Assembly (NCBI GenBank): GCA_903927855.1
Contig: CAIYOL010000209.1
Location: forward strand, 1 to 5,023
Source: an uncultured Planctomycetota bacterium
GTDB lineage: Bacteria; Planctomycetota; Phycisphaerae; Sedimentisphaerales; Anaerobacaceae
Direction of reading: 5' to 3'
DNA: 5,023 nt
Shown here in pieces: positions 1 to 5,023 of this stretch; within the stretch, counting starts at the first letter, position 1, and each line of letters begins with the position of its first letter. A program made the position numbers and the translations under genes. The notes below the pieces were generated by a model. That model did not search any database. It had not been told where the DNA came from and saw only the letters and a program-made list of their open reading frames with translations.

Positions 1-956
1 ACTGTTACGCCGTTTGCGCTGGTGAAAATGAGCCAATCATATTCGGCGAGTTTTGTGAGTGTTTGCAGGAACTGGTTTGTCTGCGTCAACGGTTCGATTT
101 TAATTGTCGGAAATTCTATGGGGCAACCGCCTTTGGCGATAATTTTGGCTGTGAAATCGGCGTTGCTTTCGGCATCGCGGGTTATGACGATGGTTTTGCT
201 GAACAAGGGCTTATTGGCAAGCCAATTGAGTTTTTCATCGGCGGCGGTGCCGATGACCACAATCGCGGGCGGTTCAATTTTATTTTCTTTGCACGTTTCG
301 GTAATCTGTTTAAGCGAAGCCCTTACAGTTTTTTGACTCGGCAATGTGGCATCAGCTATTACCGCTGTTGGTGTTTCTTCCGCCATACCATTTTTTAACA
401 ACTGCTTCGTGATAAGCTCCAGATTTTCCATCGCCATATAGAAGACTATGGTGCCGCAGAATTTGGCGAGGAGATGCCAATCGATATTACTTTGTTGTTT
501 TCCTTCGGCCTCCTGGCCTGTGACGAATACCACCTGTGAGCTATAGTCCCTATCGGTCAGCAGGATTCCGGCGGATTCGGCTGCGGCGACGGCAGCAGTT
601 ACGCCGGGGATTATTTCAAAATCGATGCCTGTCTTAATGAGTGCTGACAGTTCCTGACCGGTCCTGCCGAATATGCCCGGGTCACCGCCTTTTAAGCGGA
701 CAACCATTTTTCCGAGGGTTGCTTTTTCGACCAGCAGGTTATTGATTTGGTCTTGGGTGGCGGAGCCGGGTCCGATACGTTTGGGGACATTAATAAGTTC
801 GGCGTCGGGGCGTGCGAATTTTAACAAAGCGGGGTTGGCCAGTTTGTCGTAGATTACGCAGTCGGCGATTTTGAGAAGTTCGGCGCCGCGGATGGTGATT
901 AAATCAACCCTGCCGGGGCCTGCTCCGACGAGATATACTTTGCCTTTTTTGCTCAT
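1..956 (-). CDS. cobA-hemD: Uroporphyrinogen-III C-methyltransferase / uroporphyrinogen-III synthase fusion (3' end outside window)
   Basis: The gene reads leftward from ATG at 956-954 and stays open for 318 codons to the window edge, so the C-terminus is missing. Residues 1 to about 245 form a complete SAM-dependent uroporphyrinogen-III methyltransferase (SUMT). Visible motifs are GAGPG (11-15), VVRLKGGDPGIFGR (85-98), PGVTAA (117-122), LTDRDYSS (133-140), VTGQEAEGK (145-153) and ATLPSQKTV (203-211). From about residue 250 (KPLFSKTIVITR, then YDWLIFTSANGV at 306-317) the sequence matches the N-terminal half of uroporphyrinogen-III synthase (HemD). The family function is cytosolic: HemD closes hydroxymethylbilane to uroporphyrinogen III, and SUMT methylates it to precorrin-2 for siroheme or corrinoids. 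The start ATG overlaps the hemC stop as ATGA and lacks a clear Shine-Dalgarno, so translation is probably coupled. SUMT normally reads GAGPGDxx; here it is GAGPGRV, and the usual LTHRDY is LTDRDY. Such fusions are known in several phyla. Identity is secure; the completeness of HemD cannot be seen. Confidence 0.95.
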   Translation of the reverse strand, partial: MSKKGKVYLVGAGPGRVDLITIRGAELLKIADCVIYDKLANPALLKFARPDAELINVPKRIGPGSATQDQINNLLVEKATLGKMVVRLKGGDPGIFGRTGQELSALIKTGIDFEIIPGVTAAVAAAESAGILLTDRDYSSQVVFVTGQEAEGKQQSNIDWHLLAKFCGTIVFYMAMENLELITKQLLKNGMAEETPTAVIADATLPSQKTVRASLKQITETCKENKIEPPAIVVIGTAADEKLNWLANKPLFSKTIVITRDAESNADFTAKIIAKGGCPIEFPTIKIEPLTQTNQFLQTLTKLAEYDWLIFTSANGVT

Positions 957-1879
957 TGTTTTTCGAGTTTTTCCAGGATTTCTCTGCCGCCGGCGTCGAG
1001 GATGTCATTGGCGATTTTTTCAGCGAGTTTGCCAGCGTCGGCCGCTGGGCCAGTGATGCGGCGGCTGATGAAGTTTTTGCCTCCCACATCAGATATGAAT
1101 GCGCAGATTCCCATATCGTTTCCGATTATTTTTGCAAAGGCCCCTACGGGGGCGTGACAGCCGCACTGCATTGTAACCAGAACCTGACGCTCTGCAAAGG
1201 TAATTGCTCTGAGGTTTTTGTCATCTATGGCGGCAATCAATTTTGTTACGGCTGGGTCATTTGTTTTTGTTTGAACGGCGAGCGTCCCCTGAGCCGGTGC
1301 AGGGATAAATTGCTGCGGGTCGAAGCATAAGGATATTTTTTTACCTAAGCCGAGCCGTTCTATTCCGGCGCGGGCTAAAATGACGGCATCGAATTTGCCT
1401 TGCTGCAGCAATTTTATTCGCGTCGGGACATTGCCGCGAATAGGGACAGGAACGAGGTCGGCCCTTAGATGTTTTATCTGAGCGGCGCGTCTCAAGCTGG
1501 AAGTACCGATTTTTGCAGATTGGGGAATCTGTTTTATTGAGTCGACCGCAGCATTTGTTATCAGGCAATCTTCAGGGAATGTTCTGTCGCAGACCGCTGT
1601 AATAGCCAATCCTTCCCGGTCCCGTGTGGGCAAGTCTTTGAAGCTGTGAACGGCGAAGTCAGCTTCTCCTGCTATGAGAGCATCCTCTACTTGGCTAGTA
1701 AAAAAGCCACTGCTTTTTAAATCCCACAAGGCAGTGCGTTTATCGCGGTCGCCTTTTGTGGTTATTTTTCTGACTTTGATTTGTATGTCCGGATGAGTTT
1801 TCTTCAAAACCGAGATGATAATCTGCGTTTGAGCGACGGCCAAATCTCCACCCCGGGTTGCAACGGTAAGGACATTCAT
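953..1879 (-). CDS. hemC: Porphobilinogen deaminase (hydroxymethylbilane synthase)
   Basis: This cytosolic enzyme joins four porphobilinogens into the linear tetrapyrrole 1-hydroxymethylbilane, using a dipyrromethane cofactor bound to a cysteine. The 308-residue length is normal for the family. Motifs in order: ATRGGDLAVAQT (7-18, cofactor-binding arginine R9), TKGD (41-44), HSFKDLPT (78-85, catalytic aspartate D82), GTSSLRR (125-131), IRGNVPTR (147-154, R148 and R154), DAVILARAGIERLGL (164-178), PAPAQGTLAVQ (193-203) and CGCHAPVGA (239-247). C241 aligns with the cofactor-carrying cysteine, and there is an extra cysteine at 239 where glycine is usual. The start ATG lies 2 nt after the hemA stop without a recognisable Shine-Dalgarno. 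The stop TGA overlaps the next gene's ATG. Both junctions indicate one operon with translational coupling, and the hemD-containing next gene takes the product directly. All key residues I can place are present, so an active enzyme is expected. Confidence 0.98.
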   Translation of the reverse strand: MNVLTVATRGGDLAVAQTQIIISVLKKTHPDIQIKVRKITTKGDRDKRTALWDLKSSGFFTSQVEDALIAGEADFAVHSFKDLPTRDREGLAITAVCDRTFPEDCLITNAAVDSIKQIPQSAKIGTSSLRRAAQIKHLRADLVPVPIRGNVPTRIKLLQQGKFDAVILARAGIERLGLGKKISLCFDPQQFIPAPAQGTLAVQTKTNDPAVTKLIAAIDDKNLRAITFAERQVLVTMQCGCHAPVGAFAKIIGNDMGICAFISDVGGKNFISRRITGPAADAGKLAEKIANDILDAGGREILEKLEKQ

Positions 1880-1881
1880 AG

Positions 1882-3153
1882 TTAACCGCGTTTACTTTGA
1901 GAGAGGAACATTTTGTTTATCAGATCGACCGCATGGAGTTGTTCTGTGCTCGGTTTTTCGTCGGAGCTGTTTTTGAGGAAGGTGATTGGGCCGTGCAGCA
2001 TTTTCTTAACGAGGGACTCGGCGAAAAGCTGCAGTTTATCATTACTGGTTTGGCCAAAATCTTTTGCGTATCGTTTAACTTCGCTGTGGGCCAGGTTAAG
2101 GCCTTGCTGCGTCAATTGTGCGATTGTCGGTATGAGGTCGAGCGAATCATACCATTGTATAAATTTATCCGTAAATTCCGCAACGATTGTTTTGGCTTTT
2201 GGAATCTCACGGCTTCGTTTTTCCTTGTTCAGACTTATCTGCTCATTCAAATCGTCGATATTGAACAGAGAAACGCATTGGAACTGGTTGATTTGCTGGT
2301 CTATATCGCGAGGTACTGCAAGGTCTATTATGAGCAGCGGTTTTTTTCTGCGTGACAGACTACGTGCGACGGTCTGATATGTTACTACCGGTTCAGCGGC
2401 GGCGGTCGAGCTAATCACAAGATCGACATCGGACAACCTGTGGGCAATATCGGTCAGAGTGATTATTTCGCCTGCTTTAAACTGTGTTCTGAGGGTCTGA
2501 GCTTTTTTCGTATTGCGGTTTGCAATAATCAAAGTCGGCAGATGTGCTTTGAGGAGATACCTTGCTGCAACGGCCGCATTTTCCCCTGCGCCTATTACCA
2601 TCGCCTTAGCAGTGGACAAATCGATTTTCTTTTTGGCCAGCTCTACAGCAGCCAAACTTATTGAAACCGCACCACAGTTGATGTCGGTATTGGTCCGCAC
2701 GGATTTTCCTACCCGAAAGGCCTCATGAAAGAGGTGGTGGAGCAGGAATTTGCTCATCCGGCAGTTGATAGATTCTGTGTAGGCGGATTTTACCTGGGAT
2801 AGGACCTGATTTTCGCCGAGCATTTGCGAATCAAGGCCTGCGGCGACTTCAAAAAGATGCCGAATGGCGTCGGCCCCAATGCTCTGGCGGCTGTATTTGC
2901 TCCAGGTATCGAGCGCCTCCGGTTGCACTTGTCCGATAAGCTCCGCCAGGAAATCGCCTACCTCGAAATCTTTTTTGGCATAGGTGTAAAATTCGGACCG
3001 GTTGCAGGTTTCGAGGATAACCGCTTCGAAAATGTGTTTCTCGGCACGCATTTTTTTCAGCAGGATACGGCGTTTTTCCGGGGTAAAAGCGACCTTTTCG
3101 CGCAGATGCACGGGGCAATTATGGTAAGTTACATTGTTCAAAACAAGCTTCAT
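1882..3153 (-). CDS. hemA: Glutamyl-tRNA reductase
   Basis: This is the first committed enzyme of C5-pathway tetrapyrrole synthesis: it reduces glutamyl-tRNA(Glu) with NADPH to glutamate-1-semialdehyde, the substrate of HemL (not in this window). The 423-residue length is typical. The catalytic domain (about 1-155) shows ETCNRSE (48-54) with the nucleophilic cysteine C50, a histidine at H99, and GLDSQMLGENQ (106-116) followed by QVKSAY and VRTNTDI. The usual GEP is GEN here, and the N-terminal GLNHKTAPV-type motif is diverged to NVTYHNCPV. The NADPH-binding domain (about 160-305) has VIGAGENA (186-193), ANRNTKKA (211-218), SSTAAAEPV (248-256) and IIDLAVPRDID (275-285). The C-terminal part (about 315-415) fits the helical dimerisation domain. 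The start ATG at 3153 is preceded by a modest AAAGG four bases upstream and by a promoter at 3180-3207. It is the first gene of the minus-strand operon and lies divergent to the TPR/alpha-CTD gene. Confidence 0.97.
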   Translation of the reverse strand: MKLVLNNVTYHNCPVHLREKVAFTPEKRRILLKKMRAEKHIFEAVILETCNRSEFYTYAKKDFEVGDFLAELIGQVQPEALDTWSKYSRQSIGADAIRHLFEVAAGLDSQMLGENQVLSQVKSAYTESINCRMSKFLLHHLFHEAFRVGKSVRTNTDINCGAVSISLAAVELAKKKIDLSTAKAMVIGAGENAAVAARYLLKAHLPTLIIANRNTKKAQTLRTQFKAGEIITLTDIAHRLSDVDLVISSTAAAEPVVTYQTVARSLSRRKKPLLIIDLAVPRDIDQQINQFQCVSLFNIDDLNEQISLNKEKRSREIPKAKTIVAEFTDKFIQWYDSLDLIPTIAQLTQQGLNLAHSEVKRYAKDFGQTSNDKLQLFAESLVKKMLHGPITFLKNSSDEKPSTEQLHAVDLINKMFLSQSKRG

Positions 3154-3179
3154 TGTGCCTTTGTTTTTTGAGGAGGTTT

Positions 3180-3207
3180 AGTATACATAAAAATTTCCAC
3201 CTGTCCA
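3180..3207 (-). promoter_or_regulatory. Candidate sigma70-type promoter for the hemA operon
   Basis: Read on the minus strand, TGGACA (3207-3202, five of six matches to TTGACA) is followed after 16 bp by TATACT (3185-3180, five of six matches to TATAAT). Transcription would start near 3173, giving an approximately 20-nt leader before the hemA ATG at 3153. Assigned from sequence pattern only; promoter consensus in this organism is unknown. Confidence 0.55.
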
Positions 3208-3221
3208 GAGGGCTTAAGGGC

Positions 3222-3235
3222 ACAATATATACTGT
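3222..3235. promoter_or_regulatory. Imperfect palindrome, candidate operator between the divergent promoters
   Basis: ACAATATATACTGT equals its own reverse complement at 12 of 14 positions (ACA arm, TATATA core, TGT arm). Its centre is about 55 bp upstream of the inferred hemA start site and about 58 bp upstream of the inferred start site of the TPR/alpha-CTD gene, a position typical of activator sites. The alternating TA core is self-palindromic by composition, so the evidence is modest. I cannot name a regulator family. Confidence 0.3.
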
Positions 3236-3252
3236 CGGCCTGAAGAAATCTA

Positions 3253-3280
3253 TTGCCAATCCTTATTTTCGTATTATAAT
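3253..3280 (+). promoter_or_regulatory. Strong sigma70-type promoter of the TPR/alpha-CTD gene
   Basis: TTGCCA (3253-3258, five of six matches to TTGACA) and a perfect TATAAT (3275-3280) are spaced by 16 bp. Transcription would begin near 3287, leaving about 34 nt before the ATG at 3321 that carries a Shine-Dalgarno. The promoter's position inside the upstream open frame is a reason to reject translation starts before about 3287. Confidence 0.7.
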
Positions 3281-3305
3281 AGCGACTTTCCTATGCAAGA
3301 TGAAT

Positions 3306-3311
3306 AAGGAG
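3306..3311 (+). promoter_or_regulatory. Shine-Dalgarno that fixes the start of the TPR/alpha-CTD gene
   Basis: AAGGAG lies 9 nt upstream of ATG 3321. The in-frame ATG at 3300 has no comparable site and would itself overlap this sequence, so 3321 is the preferred start. This is the clearest ribosome binding site in the window; the hem genes rely on weak sites or coupling. Confidence 0.75.
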
Positions 3312-3320
3312 CAGATTTCT

Positions 3321-4637
3321 ATGGAACAGATTGCAGAATGTCAAATAGACTTATTTGCCGATACGTTGCCATCGCTGGGGGATATTGAGAAATTATCGGC
3401 TTTTGTTCATTCCAGCGAGGCCAATCGTATAGCGTTCGGCAAGCAGGTAGAAGAAAATATGTCCGGGACGGGTCAGAAGGCATCCTTGGCGACAGGAATC
3501 GGCCTTTTTATTCTCGGTGACGATGCCGAGGCGGTCAAGAGATTAGAAAAAGCAAAAGACTGCAAGGAGAAGTACATCTACTTAGCCTTTACACTTCGCC
3601 GAATGCGAGAATTCGATGAAGCCGTCAAGAACCTGCAAAAGGCCCTCGATTACGAGGCGGACAAAGTGAACATAACGCTGGAAAAAGCTGCTACGTATCG
3701 TTATGCGTCCAACTTTGACGCTGCGGCAAAGGAACTTAAGACACTGGCCAATTTTGAAAACGTAAGTGCCGAATATCACTACCAGCTTGGCCGTCTTCAG
3801 GAAGCACAGGGACTTTACGAAAAGGCAGCCGACAGTTACAAAACAGCTTTGGAATTATCTCCGAATCACCAAAAGGCTCTTTTCCATTTAGCGTACCGTT
3901 GCGATTTATCCGGCGATGAAGAGGCGGCGATTGATTACTACAAACAAATTGCATCGACTGCTCCGGTTTATGTAAGCGCTTTACTGAATCTGGCGGTGCT
4001 TTATGAAGATGTGGGCGAATTCGACAAGGCAGCCCGATGTATTGATAAGGTCTTAAAGTATCATCCCAATCACCAAAGAGCAAACCTGTTCAAGAAAGAC
4101 ATTGAAAGCTCAAAAACAATGTTCTACGACGAAGAAAAAGAAAAGAAAAAAGACCGCAGGACTCAAATTCTTGAAACTCCAATCTCAGATTTTGAGCTGT
4201 CAGTGCGCAGCAGAAACTGTCTCAAAAAAATGAATATCGAAACAGTCGGGGACCTTTTGAACATCACTGAGGTGGAGCTGCTGTCTTATAAGAATTTTGG
4301 TGAAACCTCGTTGCGGGAGATAAAGGCCATTCTCGAATCTAAAGGATTGCATCTCGGTGCATCTCTGGATGAAAAGCAGTTTGCTGTGCCGGATACCTTT
4401 GACCGCAGCGGCGTAAAAGGGGAATATGAAGGTATTTTGAGCAAACCTGTGGATGACCTTCAATTATCGGTTCGTGCTCGAAAGTGCCTGCAAAAGCTCA
4501 ATATACGCACAATCGGAGAATTGATACACAAGACAGAAGCCGAACTTCTCGGCGTTAAAAACTTCGGCGTAACAAGCTTAAACGAAATTAAAAAAGCCAT
4601 TAGCAACCTTGGGTTATCTCTGCGAAGCCTGGATTAA
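3321..4637 (+). CDS. TPR protein with two tandem RNA polymerase alpha C-terminal domains
   Basis: This 438-residue protein has no signal peptide or membrane segment, so it is probably cytoplasmic. After an N-terminal segment of about 50 residues come five or six TPR-like helix pairs (about 52-256); the clearest are 151-182 (YHYQLGRLQEAQGLYEKAAD) and 218-250 (ALLNLAVLYEDVGEFDKAAR). A charged linker (about 262-282, DEEKEKKKDRR) leads to two alpha-CTD copies at 287-345 and 376-434, identical at 33 of 59 aligned positions by hand count. Each has the helix-hairpin-helix pattern of bacterial RpoA C-termini: LSVRSRNCL and KNFGETSLREIK in copy 1, LSVRARKCL and KNFGVTSLNEIK in copy 2. The alpha N-terminal assembly domain is absent, so this is not RpoA. 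TPRs normally bind proteins; alpha-CTDs bind UP-element DNA, sigma and activators. A transcription-associated adaptor or regulator is inference; the real function is unknown. The start at 3321 is chosen for its AAGGAG and upstream TATAAT promoter; ATG 3300 is the alternative. Confidence 0.9.
   Translation: MEQIAECQIDLFADTLPSLGDIEKLSAFVHSSEANRIAFGKQVEENMSGTGQKASLATGIGLFILGDDAEAVKRLEKAKDCKEKYIYLAFTLRRMREFDEAVKNLQKALDYEADKVNITLEKAATYRYASNFDAAAKELKTLANFENVSAEYHYQLGRLQEAQGLYEKAADSYKTALELSPNHQKALFHLAYRCDLSGDEEAAIDYYKQIASTAPVYVSALLNLAVLYEDVGEFDKAARCIDKVLKYHPNHQRANLFKKDIESSKTMFYDEEKEKKKDRRTQILETPISDFELSVRSRNCLKKMNIETVGDLLNITEVELLSYKNFGETSLREIKAILESKGLHLGASLDEKQFAVPDTFDRSGVKGEYEGILSKPVDDLQLSVRARKCLQKLNIRTIGELIHKTEAELLGVKNFGVTSLNEIKKAISNLGLSLRSLD
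4179..4355 (+). other. Alpha-CTD copy 1 within the TPR protein
   Basis: Residues 287-345. Aligned by eye to E. coli RpoA, the UP-element-contacting residues R265, N268, C269, G296, S299 and E302 correspond to R296, N299, C300, G327, S330 and E333. K298 is replaced by T329. Most of the DNA-binding surface therefore appears conserved. Confidence 0.85.
4446..4622 (+). other. Alpha-CTD copy 2 within the TPR protein
   Basis: Residues 376-434, ending four residues before the stop. R385, C389, G416, S419 and E422 match E. coli R265, C269, G296, S299 and E302. N268 is replaced by K388 and K298 by T418, so this copy is the more diverged at the DNA-contact face. It probably arose by tandem duplication with copy 1; the two share NFG where RpoA usually has NLG. 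Confidence 0.85.
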
Positions 4638-4692
4638 ATGGACTTGGTTCGGCGGGCTCACCGTAAATTGCTCAAGACAGGTTCGCTTACCA

Positions 4693-4712
4693 TCCCGAGC
4701 ACAGTCGAGGGA
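4693..4712. repeat. REP-like imperfect inverted repeat in the intergenic spacer
   Basis: TCCCGAGCACAGTCGAGGGA can fold with CGA pairing to TCG around a GCACAG loop, a bulged A, and outer CC/GG pairs. It sits between the TPR/alpha-CTD stop (4637) and the lipoprotein gene. There is no following T-run, so it is not a standard Rho-independent terminator. The sequence resembles short GC-rich dispersed repeats I recall from several bacterial phyla, but only one copy is in this window, so repeat status is unproven. No other signal is obvious in 4638-4736. Confidence 0.35.
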
Positions 4713-4736
4713 AGGTTCAAAGTTAAAAGTTTAGAA

Positions 4737-5023
4737 TTGAAAATACAATTTTCTATCTGCCATAAATCATACGCCATATGCTATTGTCGTGTGGTTTTTT
4801 TGCTTTGGTTGATAATCCTTGGTGGGTGCAAGGCGAGGCAACTCGGCAGAACCACCCCGCAAATGGATATCGAGCAGCAGTTTTGGATACGGGTATTGCT
4901 TCTTGATAACGCAACGGCCTGTACGCTGAAGGTTGAATCGCCGTTTGCCGTTTTGGACGCCCAAACGCAGGCCACAGAAGCCCGGTTTGAGCAATCCGAT
5001 TTGCCGGCGGAGGTAACTAGATC
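4737..5023 (+). CDS. Putative lipoprotein with SpoIID/LytB-like domain (N-terminal part, runs off window)
   Basis: The frame is open to the right edge. A hydrophobic stretch VVFLLWLIILGG ends at a lipobox L-G-G-C (Cys codon 4827-4829) followed by K, indicating a lipoprotein signal peptide and an export-side, membrane-anchored product. After it, FWIRVLLLDNATACTLKVES and PFAVLDAQTQA resemble the beginning of SpoIID/LytB domains, which cleave denuded peptidoglycan glycan strands. Only about 65 residues after the Cys are visible, so the family call is tentative. The start is uncertain. TTG 4737 gives a basic n-region of 18 residues (several K/R/H) before the hydrophobic core. GTG 4791 gives a signal with no basic residue. 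ATG 4638, directly after the preceding stop, is in frame but would translate the hairpin spacer. None has a good Shine-Dalgarno. A weak TTGAAA/CATAAA promoter pair (4737-4742, 4761-4766) would favour GTG 4791. Confidence 0.6.
   Translation, partial: MKIQFSICHKSYAICYCRVVFLLWLIILGGCKARQLGRTTPQMDIEQQFWIRVLLLDNATACTLKVESPFAVLDAQTQATEARFEQSDLPAEVTR

Noticed and set aside
63..398. Plus-strand open frames of about 104-111 codons near the left edge
   Set aside because: They are antisense to the clear SUMT-HemD coding region and show no recognisable motif or ribosome binding site.
1897..2377. Two overlapping plus-strand open frames of about 150 codons
   Set aside because: They are antisense shadows of the hemA C-terminal and NADPH-domain coding sequence; no domain is recognisable.
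3171..3176. AGGAGG on the plus strand, a perfect Shine-Dalgarno sequence
   Set aside because: No ATG, GTG or TTG start follows at a usable distance, and it lies upstream of the inferred plus-strand transcription start. It is probably chance in the hemA leader.
3153..3320. N-terminal extension of the TPR/alpha-CTD frame back to TTG 3153 (56 extra codons)
   Set aside because: It overlaps the hemA start and both promoters, including the TATAAT at 3275-3280, and lacks a suitable Shine-Dalgarno; ATG 3321 has AAGGAG at 9-nt spacing.
3736..4083. Minus-strand open frame of 115 codons
   Set aside because: It lies wholly inside the TPR region, whose plus-strand product has a strong repeat pattern; the antisense frame is not protein-like.
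4693..4712. Rho-independent terminator for the TPR/alpha-CTD gene
   Set aside because: The hairpin is imperfect and is followed by AAGGTTC rather than a T-run.
4778..4894. Short plus-strand frame from ATG 4778
   Set aside because: It is out of frame with the lipoprotein and stops after 38 codons; no Shine-Dalgarno.
4767..4994. Minus-strand open frames of 64-75 codons at the right edge
   Set aside because: They are antisense to the lipoprotein frame, which has a signal peptide, lipobox and a family-like domain start.

Overview
The window looks like a chromosomal fragment of a bacterium with moderate GC content that makes tetrapyrroles by the C5 (glutamyl-tRNA) route. The gene set is a hemA-hemC-SUMT/HemD cluster, a tetratricopeptide protein ending in two RNA polymerase alpha C-terminal domains, and a SpoIID/LytB-like lipoprotein. 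From general memory of such architectures this suggests Planctomycetota, perhaps a Phycisphaerae-type lineage. That placement is inference and was not tested by any search.

Layout: positions 3153 down to 1 on the minus strand carry a tightly packed tetrapyrrole operon, read hemA (3153-1882), hemC (1879-953), then a fused uroporphyrinogen-III methyltransferase/uroporphyrinogen-III synthase (956 to beyond position 1). hemA and hemC are separated by 2 nt. hemC and the fusion gene overlap by 4 nt (ATGA). The three genes together cover glutamyl-tRNA to glutamate-1-semialdehyde, porphobilinogen to hydroxymethylbilane, closure to uroporphyrinogen III, and the first methylation toward siroheme/cobalamin-type products.

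Positions 3154-3320 are a divergent regulatory region. It holds a good sigma70-like promoter facing each way, and a 14-bp imperfect palindrome lies almost exactly midway between them. On the plus strand, 3321-4637 encodes the most unusual product: about five or six TPR-like repeats, a charged linker, then two tandem copies of the RNA polymerase alpha-CTD fold with no alpha N-terminal domain. Such a protein could contact DNA or the transcription machinery through its alpha-CTDs and other proteins through its TPRs; its function is unknown to me.

Positions 4638-4736 are probably non-coding and contain a REP-like imperfect hairpin sequence. From about 4737 to the right edge an open frame encodes a lipoprotein signal peptide (LGGC lipobox) followed by the start of what looks like a SpoIID/LytB domain, cut off by the window edge.
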